This document shows positions 1 to 5,960 of a stretch of 6,612 bases of DNA, in pieces; within the stretch, counting starts at the first letter, position 1; every line of letters begins with the position of its first letter. Made by a program: the position numbers and the translations under genes. The notes beneath the pieces were generated by a model. That model was not told where the DNA came from. It was given only the letters and a program-made list of their open reading frames with translations, and did no database searches. The DNA lies in NCBI GenBank assembly GCA_959020865.1, contig CAUEUD010000198.1:1-6612 (forward strand), in the 5' to 3' direction. This stretch comes from Eubacterium limosum (GTDB lineage Bacteria > Bacillota > Clostridia > Eubacteriales > Eubacteriaceae).

Positions 1-4
1 AGCG

Positions 5-13
5 TGATATAAA
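5..13 (+). promoter_or_regulatory. possible extended -10 promoter element of the UroD/transporter operon
   Basis: TATAAA at 8-13 is preceded by TG at 5-6, which resembles an extended -10 box. Any -35 element would lie outside the window. Transcription would start near position 20, leaving a short AT-rich 5' leader before the first gene. The call rests on one hexamer in an AT-rich stretch and is weak. Confidence 0.3.
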
Positions 14-20
14 ATAATTA

Positions 21-32
21 GTTTTCGAAAAC
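21..32. promoter_or_regulatory. 12-bp perfect palindrome, candidate operator
   Basis: GTTTTCGAAAAC is a perfect inverted repeat with no spacer. It lies just downstream of the possible -10 box and about 30 nt before the first start codon, where a repressor could block initiation. No regulator gene is in the window, so the operator role is an inference from position and symmetry only. Confidence 0.3.
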
Positions 33-61
33 AAAATACAAAAAAGAGGGGGATTGCATTA

Positions 62-1210
62 ATGATTAGTGCTGAAGAGATGAAACAAGAGCGCACTGAG
101 CTGTTTCAGGATTTATATACCTTGAAAAAACCAAAGCGCGTTCCGATTACAATTAAAGTGAACAATGAATTTGGCATCCAGTACGCGGGAATGGATCTGA
201 TTGATACTCAATGGCACCCTGAAAAGATGGAAGCCGCTGCCAATAAAATCTGCGAAGATTTTTTTGCCGACAAGAATCCCTTTGGGTCAAGAAGGTTTCC
301 GGCTTTTTATACCTTTACAGATTCAACTTATTTCAAAATTGCGTCTAGTGGGTTTTTACAACATCCGGAAATCGCACCGATGCAGTCGGAGGAATACCCA
401 GAGCTGATTGCCAGCCCTTATGATTTTCTCATCGAAAAAATTTTGCCGAGGCTTTACAAAGCCTTTGATGGCGGAAATATTTTCCAAAGTCTGAACTTTG
501 CGGTCAGCATGAAGGCCAAAGGAGATGACGATCAGGCAGCGGGCGCAATCAGCAAAAAGATCAGTCGAAAATTTGGATATTTTAACCCGGATGCAAAGTC
601 AGCCATTTTTGCACCGTTTGATTTTATCGCGGATATTCTGAGAGGTTTTACCGGAACTCTGATGGATATAAGACGCTGCGGCAAGATGGTCCAGGAGGCC
701 TGCGAGGCAGTGCTGCCACTGATGGTCCAGCTGGGGATTACAAGCAGACCGACTATTATGAGTGAGTGTTATATTCCGCTTCATATGGCGCCTTATATGA
801 AGACAAAGGACTTTGAAAAATATTACTGGCCCACATTTAAGACCATGATCGAGCAGATTATGGCATCCGGGCAGGGAATCTCAATTTTCTGTGAGCAGGA
901 CTGGACACGGTATCTCGACTATCTGGCTGATCTGCCTAAGGGACTCCGGATTCGCTTTGAATATGGGGAGCCGCAGCAGATCAAGGACAAAATTGGCCAT
1001 AAGCACATTATCTCAGGCCTGTATCCGTCCGCGTTTTTCGCGACAGAAAAGAAATCGCTCTGTCTGGATAAGGCCAAAGAGCTGATGGATATTCTGGCGC
1101 CCGGCGGAAACTATGCTTTTGATGTGGACAAGGTCATGGCAACCTATGATGGCGGCGGTGAGAACATTGTGGCGGTACTGGATTTTGTAAGAGAATATGG
1201 AAAGTACTGA
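62..1210 (+). CDS. UroD-fold (MtaA/MtbA superfamily) methyltransferase-like protein, copy 1
   Basis: Cytoplasmic protein of 382 aa with the TIM-barrel-type uroporphyrinogen decarboxylase fold, in the branch used by corrinoid-dependent methyltransferases. Visible landmarks are an EEYPELIASP segment (110-119), the RGFTGTL..DIRR motif (194-205), the strand SIFCE (274-278) and APGGNYAFDVDK near the C-terminus (346-357). MtaA/MtbA carry the zinc ligands His-x-Cys at the strand end and a late Cys. Here the first position is Ile-Phe-Cys (C277) and the late Cys is absent, so a classical thiol-activating zinc site is not evident. The start is set by GAGGGGGA at 46-53, 8 nt before ATG. It is paralogous to the second UroD-fold gene and heads the operon. 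It probably transfers methyl groups to or from a corrinoid protein, but the substrate is unknown. Heme-pathway HemE is unlikely given the divergent sequence and context. Confidence 0.85.
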   Translation: MISAEEMKQERTELFQDLYTLKKPKRVPITIKVNNEFGIQYAGMDLIDTQWHPEKMEAAANKICEDFFADKNPFGSRRFPAFYTFTDSTYFKIASSGFLQHPEIAPMQSEEYPELIASPYDFLIEKILPRLYKAFDGGNIFQSLNFAVSMKAKGDDDQAAGAISKKISRKFGYFNPDAKSAIFAPFDFIADILRGFTGTLMDIRRCGKMVQEACEAVLPLMVQLGITSRPTIMSECYIPLHMAPYMKTKDFEKYYWPTFKTMIEQIMASGQGISIFCEQDWTRYLDYLADLPKGLRIRFEYGEPQQIKDKIGHKHIISGLYPSAFFATEKKSLCLDKAKELMDILAPGGNYAFDVDKVMATYDGGGENIVAVLDFVREYGKY

Positions 1211-1220
1211 GGTGTTGAAA

Positions 1221-1376
1221 ATGGAATGGCAGAGAGAATCGAAATACTATATCACTTGGGATGAATTTGTCGAGATGCACCCAGATCTTGATGAGCGTAA
1301 TCGGATGGCTGCAAAGGATCGCTTTGAGCAGTATCAGGAACAGATTTTCCGTCTAATTATGTCTTATTTGTTTTAA
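1221..1376 (+). CDS. 51-aa small hypothetical protein between the UroD-like genes
   Basis: Starts MEWQRESKYY and ends RLIMSYLF. The protein is charged, rich in aromatics and Glu/Gln, and predicted by eye to be mainly helical, with an amphipathic C-terminal half (about residues 25-50). It has no signal peptide or metal motif. TGAGG at 1208-1212 lies 8 nt before the ATG and overlaps the previous stop codon. GTG (1212) and TTG (1215) are also in frame just upstream but would have no room for a Shine-Dalgarno. It fills an otherwise empty 178-nt gap, and its TAA runs directly into the AAGGAG of the next gene, which suggests translational coupling. I do not recognise a family. It could be a small partner of the methyltransferases or only a coupling ORF. 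Confidence 0.6.
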   Translation: MEWQRESKYYITWDEFVEMHPDLDERNRMAAKDRFEQYQEQIFRLIMSYLF

Positions 1377-1388
1377 GGAGAGAGATAA

Positions 1389-2549
1389 ATGCAAAATGTC
1401 GATAAAAAACAGCTTTTAGAGAAAAGAATCAATCGTTTTGTCACAACAAGCAACCTTGAGGAGCCGGATATTGTGCCAATTATGTCGCAGATCAATTCTT
1501 ACGCCATTGCCTATTGTGGCAAAACCTCGTGGGATGTGTTTGAGGACCCGGAACTTGAAAGACAGTGCTACCGGAGAGCCAATGAAGCCTTTTTCTTTGA
1601 CGGTCTGTCGATTTTTGGACTGAACCATCCTTTTAAAGCATACCTTGATGTGGAAAGCCCGACCTATTTTGTCTCGGAAGACGGCGTGACCATTCAGCAT
1701 CGGGAGACCTCATCCATGACCGATGACGAATACGATGTGTTCTGTGAGGATCCCATTGCTTTTATTGCTAACAAAATCGCAGCGCGTAAAATAAAGGCTT
1801 TTGAAAAGCCCTATCCAGAAAATTATGAGGCATTGAAAAAGTTGCTCGACACCATTGCTGCCTTCAAGCAGAACAGCGCCGAGAACCGCAGGTATGTTCT
1901 GGAAGAGATGGCCATGCCCATTCTGTCCAGCCGTTCCGCGCCAAACCCCTGCGATAACTTTTTTGATTTTATCCGCGGCTTTAAGGGGACGCTTAAGGAT
2001 ATACGGCGCTTTAGCGATAAGGTGGAGAAAGCGGTTGAGGCTTTAACGCCGTACTATGAAAAAAGCATTCCAAGCAGTCAGGAGGAGCCGTTTCCATGGC
2101 TTTTAAGCACCTGTCACATACCGACATTTTTATCAAAGGAGCAGTTTAAAAAGGTTTATTGGCCTTACATGAAGCGCTGTATTCTGGCAGCGCACGAAAA
2201 TGGAACAAAGTATATGGCTTTTCTTGAAGGCACCTGGAAACAGCACTTTGATCTGTTTGAAGAAATACCAAAGGGTGCTCTGATTGCTATCTTGGAGAGT
2301 GATGACATCATCGACTTTAAAAAACGTTTTGGGGACCAGATTACTGTGGCAGGCGGCATGCCGCTGGCAATGCTGAAGCATGAAACTGAGAAGGCCTGCA
2401 TCGACCAGGTAAAACGAGTTTATGACGCCTGCGCACCCGGCGGCGGTTTTATCTTTACGGTTGACAAGCCGCCCCTTGGGCCAAAGGATCTGAATGTTGA
2501 TAACTTAAAGGCTGTCAACACCTTTGCGCATGAATACGGTCGATACTAA
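1389..2549 (+). CDS. UroD-fold (MtaA/MtbA superfamily) methyltransferase-like protein, copy 2
   Basis: Protein of 386 aa, paralogous to the first gene. Shared landmarks are TDDEYDVFCEDP (111-122), RGFKGTLKDIRR (196-207), a YWP motif (257-259), APGGGFIFTVDK (349-360) and the C-terminal EYGRY, which matches EYGKY in copy 1. The strand that holds His-x-Cys in MtaA/MtbA reads AFLE here, so both zinc ligands are lost; the late Cys is replaced in the TVDK segment. Both paralogues keep Glu-x2-Trp at this point (E280, W283 here) and a Glu on the next strand (E303), so carboxylates may bind a metal or substrate instead. The start is supported by AAGGAG at 1375-1380, 8 nt upstream. The pair could be two subunits or two enzymes of different substrate range. 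A methyltransferase role is inferred from the family and the nearby corrinoid protein. Confidence 0.84.
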   Translation: MQNVDKKQLLEKRINRFVTTSNLEEPDIVPIMSQINSYAIAYCGKTSWDVFEDPELERQCYRRANEAFFFDGLSIFGLNHPFKAYLDVESPTYFVSEDGVTIQHRETSSMTDDEYDVFCEDPIAFIANKIAARKIKAFEKPYPENYEALKKLLDTIAAFKQNSAENRRYVLEEMAMPILSSRSAPNPCDNFFDFIRGFKGTLKDIRRFSDKVEKAVEALTPYYEKSIPSSQEEPFPWLLSTCHIPTFLSKEQFKKVYWPYMKRCILAAHENGTKYMAFLEGTWKQHFDLFEEIPKGALIAILESDDIIDFKKRFGDQITVAGGMPLAMLKHETEKACIDQVKRVYDACAPGGGFIFTVDKPPLGPKDLNVDNLKAVNTFAHEYGRY

Positions 2550-2564
2550 AAAGGAGGAGTTGAG

Positions 2565-2693
2565 ATGGAGGAAAAAACAGTATTGGAATTGATTGAAGAC
2601 TATGTCAGAGAAAAGGCAGACGGCAAAGAGCTCACTAAAGAACAGGAAAGAAAGCAAGTTGAGGCAAATGTTATCGCGTTATTGAGAGTTTAA
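2565..2693 (+). CDS. 42-aa small hypothetical protein after the second UroD-like gene
   Basis: Starts MEEKTVLELI and ends VIALLRV. It is highly charged (many Glu/Lys) and by eye two helices split by a KADGKELT turn, with no membrane segment or Cys. It has a near-ideal Shine-Dalgarno AAGGAGG at 2551-2557, 7 nt before ATG, which is strong evidence that it is translated. The gene lies 15 nt after the second UroD-fold gene, and its stop merges with the AAGGAG of the YjiH-like gene 11 nt further on. No family recognised. Its position mirrors that of the 51-aa ORF after the first UroD-fold gene, but residue similarity between the two is not convincing. Confidence 0.65.
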   Translation: MEEKTVLELIEDYVREKADGKELTKEQERKQVEANVIALLRV

Positions 2694-2704
2694 AGGAGAG
2701 AGAA

Positions 2705-3394
2705 ATGGAAGCAATCGATCATAATAAATCGGCTTTAATCGATGAACTGCAAAAGCCCAAGGTTCGTCCAATCGGATACATCGCGTTGATTCTTGGCATT
2801 ATCATGTTTTCAGGCATACTGACAGGAAATCCAACGTTTTTAAAATTTTGGGATTATTCAAACCTGACAGGTAAATTTGGCGCTCTTGGCGAAGGCGTAA
2901 AAAACATTCAGGGCAGCGGTGGCAGCGGTGCGCGCGATGGCTTTATGTACGCTCTGACCGTCTGGCCGTCCATCAGTCTGGCCCTCGCGCTGATCAATGT
3001 CATTGAGGGGATGGATGGGCTAAAGGCAGGTCAGCGCCTGCTTAATCCACTTTTAAGACCCCTGCTTGGCATTCCGGGCTGGTGCTCGCTGGCACTGGTC
3101 GCGGGGTTGACAGCGTCCACAGATGCCGGGACAGCATTGACCCTGGACCTGGTTGAGAACGATTTAATCAACAACCGAGAGCTCGCGATCTTTGGATGTT
3201 TTAATTTTGTGGCTTCAGGATATATTGGCAGTGCCCTTACCCTTGCCGGTACCTATGTGCCTTATCTGAATGAATATGGTATTGGACTCTGGCTGGTGCT
3301 TCTGGTCGGGGTGCTTGGGAAGTTTTTGGCAGGTAATATGATGCGGCTCTACATTCTGCTGACAAGTCGGAAAAAAGAAGCGAAGGAGGCATAA
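2705..3394 (+). CDS. yjiH: YjiH-like inner-membrane protein with nucleoside recognition/gate domain
   Basis: Polytopic membrane protein of 229 aa, close in length to E. coli YjiH. About five hydrophobic segments are visible (roughly 22-40, 80-101, 118-137, 160-187, 192-220) with a glycine/serine-rich loop at 68-76. The gate-type region includes WPSISLALALI (87-97), NPLLRPLLGIPG (114-125) and TASTDAGTAL (136-145). The same pattern recurs in the next gene, as expected for two homologous halves of one complex. Family members are called nucleoside recognition proteins, but transport substrates are mostly untested. AAGGAG at 2693-2698 sets the start. The stop overlaps the next start by one base (TAATG), so the pair is probably made in a fixed ratio. 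Likely role: half of an importer serving this operon's pathway. Confidence 0.8.
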   Translation: MEAIDHNKSALIDELQKPKVRPIGYIALILGIIMFSGILTGNPTFLKFWDYSNLTGKFGALGEGVKNIQGSGGSGARDGFMYALTVWPSISLALALINVIEGMDGLKAGQRLLNPLLRPLLGIPGWCSLALVAGLTASTDAGTALTLDLVENDLINNRELAIFGCFNFVASGYIGSALTLAGTYVPYLNEYGIGLWLVLLVGVLGKFLAGNMMRLYILLTSRKKEAKEA

Positions 3395-3870
3395 TGATGA
3401 ACTTTAAAGATCCTACAGGCAATGTTTTAACTGATTTTACAGAAGGCGCAAAAAAAGGGATATGGATGGCACTGTTCAACCTTACGCCAAACTTCATCAT
3501 GGCTTTTACGCTTATCCAGATTTTAAATTTAACAGGCTGTATGGACATTTTGTCCAATGTTTTCAGTCCGCTCATGGGAATTTTCGGTTTGCCGGGAGAA
3601 GCGGGCGTCTGCCTGGTAACAGGCTGGCTGTCCTGTCCCGGCGGTATTGCAACCATGTGCTCCTTGGCCGAATCCGGTATCATCACTGGCAAGGCTGTGG
3701 CACAGCTGATCCCGATGATCTACTTGTTTGGCGGCCAGCTCCAGTATACTGGAAGAATTTTATCGATCATCAAAATGCCGGGAAAATATTATTTTCCAAC
3801 CTATATTATTGGTTTTTTATGTATGATCATCGTTGGAATCATTATGCGCTTTGTAGTTGCAATGTTCTAG
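3394..3870 (+). CDS. yjiG: YjiG-like inner-membrane protein with nucleoside recognition/gate domain
   Basis: Membrane protein of 158 aa, matching E. coli YjiG in length and pattern. Visible are EGAKKGIWMA (17-26), LTPNFIMAFTLIQ (30-42), SPLMGIFGLPGEA (58-70), the conserved YLFGGQLQYTGR region (110-121) and a C-terminal membrane helix (about 135-156). The SPLMGIFGLPG segment mirrors NPLLRPLLGIPG in the upstream partner. AAGGAGG at 3383-3389 lies 4 nt before the ATG at 3394 and 7 nt before a second in-frame ATG at 3397. The second ATG has the better spacing and would remove one Met. It probably forms a heteromeric membrane complex with the YjiH-like protein; the substrate is not visible from sequence. 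The mRNA just after its stop carries competing hairpins that could affect the next gene. Confidence 0.82.
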   Translation: MMNFKDPTGNVLTDFTEGAKKGIWMALFNLTPNFIMAFTLIQILNLTGCMDILSNVFSPLMGIFGLPGEAGVCLVTGWLSCPGGIATMCSLAESGIITGKAVAQLIPMIYLFGGQLQYTGRILSIIKMPGKYYFPTYIIGFLCMIIVGIIMRFVVAMF

Positions 3871-3878
3871 GGAATGCG

Positions 3879-3909
3879 AAGGGGGCCGTTGCCCCCTTTC
3901 AAAAAGGGG
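3879..3909 (+). promoter_or_regulatory. two mutually exclusive RNA hairpins over a Shine-Dalgarno
   Basis: Hairpin A pairs AAGGGGGC (3879-3886) with GCCCCCTT (3891-3898) around loop CGTT: 8 bp, 6 of them G-C. Hairpin B pairs CCCCTTT (3893-3899) with AAAGGGG (3903-3909) around loop CAA: 7 bp. They share the pyrimidine arm, so only one can form. Hairpin B buries the GGGG of the Shine-Dalgarno (3906-3912) of the TTG-start gene, while hairpin A leaves it free. Hairpin A is made first and looks more stable. A ribosome ending the YjiG-like gene at 3870 would sit near its 5' arm and could shift the balance. The pairings are seen in the sequence; the regulatory role is inferred. Confidence 0.45.
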
Positions 3910-3920
3910 AGGCATTCACA

Positions 3921-4541
3921 TTGGCAGATTTAAAGGAAAAGTATCTTTCAGTCATTCAGATACCAGAATTGGATAAAGGGCTGACGCCTAAAAATGACCG
4001 CTATTTTGTTTTTAAGAACCAGCCGGCCTGCTTGCTGGGAAAAAGAGCGCATCTACAGGTAAGCCTGATCGTCGCAGCGTTTATTTCGTCCTTTTTCTTC
4101 AAGAACGACCGGGTCTATCTGGCGGCGTGCTGTGTCGCCTTTGGCCTTTGTCTGTGGTACCTTTATGACAGCCGTTATATGAAATACTACAAAAGAATGA
4201 TAAAAGCCTACTCTTTTTCAAGAGATAAGCAGATGCTCAAAAACCTTAATCGTCTGATCGACAGCAAGCGTGTTTTTATATCAGACATGCCGCAGGCCTA
4301 CTATGTTTTAAAAGCAAAAGAACGGTTGAGCAATAAGGATTTTATGGCAGCAGAATACCTGGCAGACCAAATGCTGAAGGAAAAGAGGAACAGCATTGAG
4401 GGACTTTATTTAAAAGTGCTCTGTCGCTACTGTAAGCAGGACAGCGTAGGTGCCAGACATTATTTTCTGCTGCTCAGCAAGAGAAACGACTCACCGGAAT
4501 ATGCCGAGTGTGCACAGGCACTCATGGCTGAAGGAATGTAG
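3921..4541 (+). CDS. two-TM membrane-anchored protein with TPR-like helical C-terminus, unknown function
   Basis: Protein of 206 aa. The start is the TTG at 3921, with a strong GGGGAGG at 3906-3912, 8 nt upstream; the open frame continues further 5' only as a shadow of the YjiG-like gene. An N-terminal soluble stretch (1-43) is followed by two membrane helices (about 44-60 and 64-83) with a short charged KNDR turn, then a Lys/Arg-rich juxtamembrane part (YMKYYKRMIK, 86-95). The C-terminal 120 residues are helical with tetratricopeptide-like spacing: QAYYVLKAKERL (125-136), DFMAAEYLADQML (140-152), EGLYLKVLCRY (160-170), ARHYFLLLSKR (178-188). By the positive-inside rule the repeats should be cytoplasmic. 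I recognise no family. Lying between two transporter genes, it may be a scaffold or accessory for either. The rare start and the hairpins before it point to low or controlled output. Confidence 0.75.
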   Translation: MADLKEKYLSVIQIPELDKGLTPKNDRYFVFKNQPACLLGKRAHLQVSLIVAAFISSFFFKNDRVYLAACCVAFGLCLWYLYDSRYMKYYKRMIKAYSFSRDKQMLKNLNRLIDSKRVFISDMPQAYYVLKAKERLSNKDFMAAEYLADQMLKEKRNSIEGLYLKVLCRYCKQDSVGARHYFLLLSKRNDSPEYAECAQALMAEGM

Positions 4542-4545
4542 AAAA

Positions 4546-5814
4546 ATGACGCCGCAGCAGTATTTGATCCTGGGTGTCCTGGCACTGGCCGTTCTGCTGT
4601 TTTTTACAAAGTGGATCAGCTTAACAGCCACGGTTATTCTGATCAATGTGCTCTTGTTTTTCAGCAGGGTCATCAGTATGGGGGACATCTTTTTGGGTTT
4701 GACCGATTCCAGCGTTATTCTTGCCGGCGCCATGTTCATTCTGGGCGGCGCCGTTCTTAAAACCGGGGCAGCGCGGTCGGCGGGAGAGCGGATTACAAGG
4801 CACATCGCAAAGGAAAGAAATGTTATGCTTGTTTTTATGCTGCTGGCCTGCGCCGCCTCAGCATTTATGTCGGCCATCGCGACCATCAGCATTCTGGTAC
4901 CCATCGCCATTGGCGTCTGTCAGGCCAATAAAGAATACCGGCTGCCCAGACTTCTGCTGCCCATTGCGATTGCCTGCTCGGCCGGAGGGATGATTACCCT
5001 GATCGGCAAGCCTGCCAACCTCGTGGCGAGAACTCTGCTTGAGGAAAATGGTCTGGGAACCATCGGCTTTTTTGAGTATGCCAAGGCGGGCATTCCCGTT
5101 TCGCTGGCGATTATTCTGTTTATGTATTTTTGGGGGTACCGGCTGTTACCCAACCAGGCGCTCGATCCTGATCGTCAGATAAAAAGTACAGCAGAACCGT
5201 CGGAATCGTCCAAGGCAAAGCGGTATTTATCTGTTCTGATCTTCGGCCTGGTCATTCTGGGGTTTCTGCTTGAAAGCATCACGGGTATTCCGCTTCAGAT
5301 AACCGCTCTGTGCGGTGTTCTGGCTCTTTTGGTTTTAAAGGTGATTACTGACAGGGAGGCCTTTACGCTCGTAGAGTGGACGACTCTTATTCTGGTGGCT
5401 GGTATGTTTCCTTTGGCAAAGGCCATGATCAGCACAGGGACAGCTGACTTAATCGCGCAGTTTTTCATTAATCTTATGGGTCAGAATCATTCGCCGGTCC
5501 TGTTCTTAGGCCTTCTGTTTGCATTGATCTCAATTTTGACAGAGGTGATGTCCAACACTGCCTGCTGTGCACTGTTTGTACCCATTGCTATCGCGATTGG
5601 CCAAAGTCTGTCCATTAATCCTGCCAGTTTAGTTATGGCGGTCACCTTTGCATCAGGCTGTTCCTTTGCATCGCCCATTGGGACACCCATCAACGCTTAT
5701 GTTATGGGCTATGGCGGCTATGAATTTAAGGATTATCTGCGCGTTGGCATTTGGCTGAATGTGCTGAGTTGGGGTGTCTGTATGGTTGTTATTCCAGTAT
5801 TCTGGCCATTTTAG
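4546..5814 (+). CDS. SLC13/DASS-like anion permease
   Basis: Polytopic membrane protein of 422 aa, slightly shorter than typical SLC13/DASS members (about 450-500 aa), with around ten or more hydrophobic segments. The family is an ion-coupled or exchange carrier for di-/tricarboxylates, sulfate and similar anions. The two-fold repeat shows as GKPANL (154-159) in the first half, matched by GTPINA (379-384) in the second. The substrate/Na+ motif SNT is intact in the second half (336-338, followed by ACCALFVPIAIAIG) but reads SAI (109-111) in the first half, so the first cation/substrate site is altered. A hydrophilic loop (about 205-226) joins the halves. The ATG at 4546 is 4 nt after the previous stop with GAAGGA at 4530-4535. 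It is the last operon gene. The substrate is unknown; an anion, perhaps a carboxylate product or methylated acid, is a guess. Confidence 0.82.
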   Translation: MTPQQYLILGVLALAVLLFFTKWISLTATVILINVLLFFSRVISMGDIFLGLTDSSVILAGAMFILGGAVLKTGAARSAGERITRHIAKERNVMLVFMLLACAASAFMSAIATISILVPIAIGVCQANKEYRLPRLLLPIAIACSAGGMITLIGKPANLVARTLLEENGLGTIGFFEYAKAGIPVSLAIILFMYFWGYRLLPNQALDPDRQIKSTAEPSESSKAKRYLSVLIFGLVILGFLLESITGIPLQITALCGVLALLVLKVITDREAFTLVEWTTLILVAGMFPLAKAMISTGTADLIAQFFINLMGQNHSPVLFLGLLFALISILTEVMSNTACCALFVPIAIAIGQSLSINPASLVMAVTFASGCSFASPIGTPINAYVMGYGGYEFKDYLRVGIWLNVLSWGVCMVVIPVFWPF

Positions 5815-5856
5815 GAGATACGGTCTGTTTCAGACCGTATCTCCTTATTGTTTTTT
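5813..5856 (+). terminator. strong Rho-independent terminator of the operon
   Basis: A perfect 15-bp stem (5813-5827 with 5831-5845, core GGAGATACGGTCTG) closes a TTT loop and is followed by TTATTGTTTTTT. The stem begins within the permease stop codon. No A-tract precedes the stem, so it should act only on the + strand. It separates the operon from the corrinoid-protein gene. Confidence 0.93.
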
Positions 5857-5882
5857 AAAAATAAAATTTTGAATCAAAAATC

Positions 5883-5914
5883 TTGTCAGTAAACCATTGA
5901 AAATATGGTATAAT
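5883..5914 (+). promoter_or_regulatory. promoter of the corrinoid-protein gene
   Basis: A consensus TATAAT at 5909-5914 is preceded by TG one base upstream (TGG, 5906-5908), forming an extended -10. The best -35 is TTGTCA at 5883-5888 (5 of 6 to TTGACA), but the spacing is 20 nt, longer than the usual 17; the extended -10 may compensate. The A/T tracts at 5851-5880 could act as an UP-like element. Predicted start near 5921, giving a leader of about 40 nt. No clear operator repeat was seen. Confidence 0.75.
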
Positions 5915-5960
5915 AGTAATAATACAGAATTTTTCTATTGGTAAAGGCGGTGAGAACGAC

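Noticed and set aside
62..2549. HemE-type uroporphyrinogen decarboxylases of heme synthesis
   Set aside because: Two divergent tandem paralogues with transporters and no other heme genes; the motif pattern fits the broader UroD-fold methyltransferase-like group better.
3237..3692. 151-aa minus-strand open frame
   Set aside because: Antisense to both YjiH-like and YjiG-like genes, with no ribosome binding site or recognisable domain; a shadow of the coding bias.
3879..3900. Intrinsic terminator after the YjiG-like gene
   Set aside because: The GC-rich hairpin is followed by only TTTC and then AAAAA, with no adequate T-run, and a strong ribosome binding site follows at once.
3462..3920. N-terminal extension of the 206-aa protein over the YjiG-like gene
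   Set aside because: The extension is out of frame with a well-supported membrane protein and lacks a ribosome binding site; TTG at 3921 has a near-perfect one.
4450..4545. Longer start for the SLC13-like permease inside the previous gene
   Set aside because: The extra residues are hydrophilic and Cys/His-rich, unlike the family N-terminus; ATG at 4546 leads directly into the first membrane helix.
5912..5940. Short inverted repeat AATAG ... CTATT near the corrinoid-gene start site
   Set aside because: Arms are only 5 bp in very AT-rich DNA, expected by chance.
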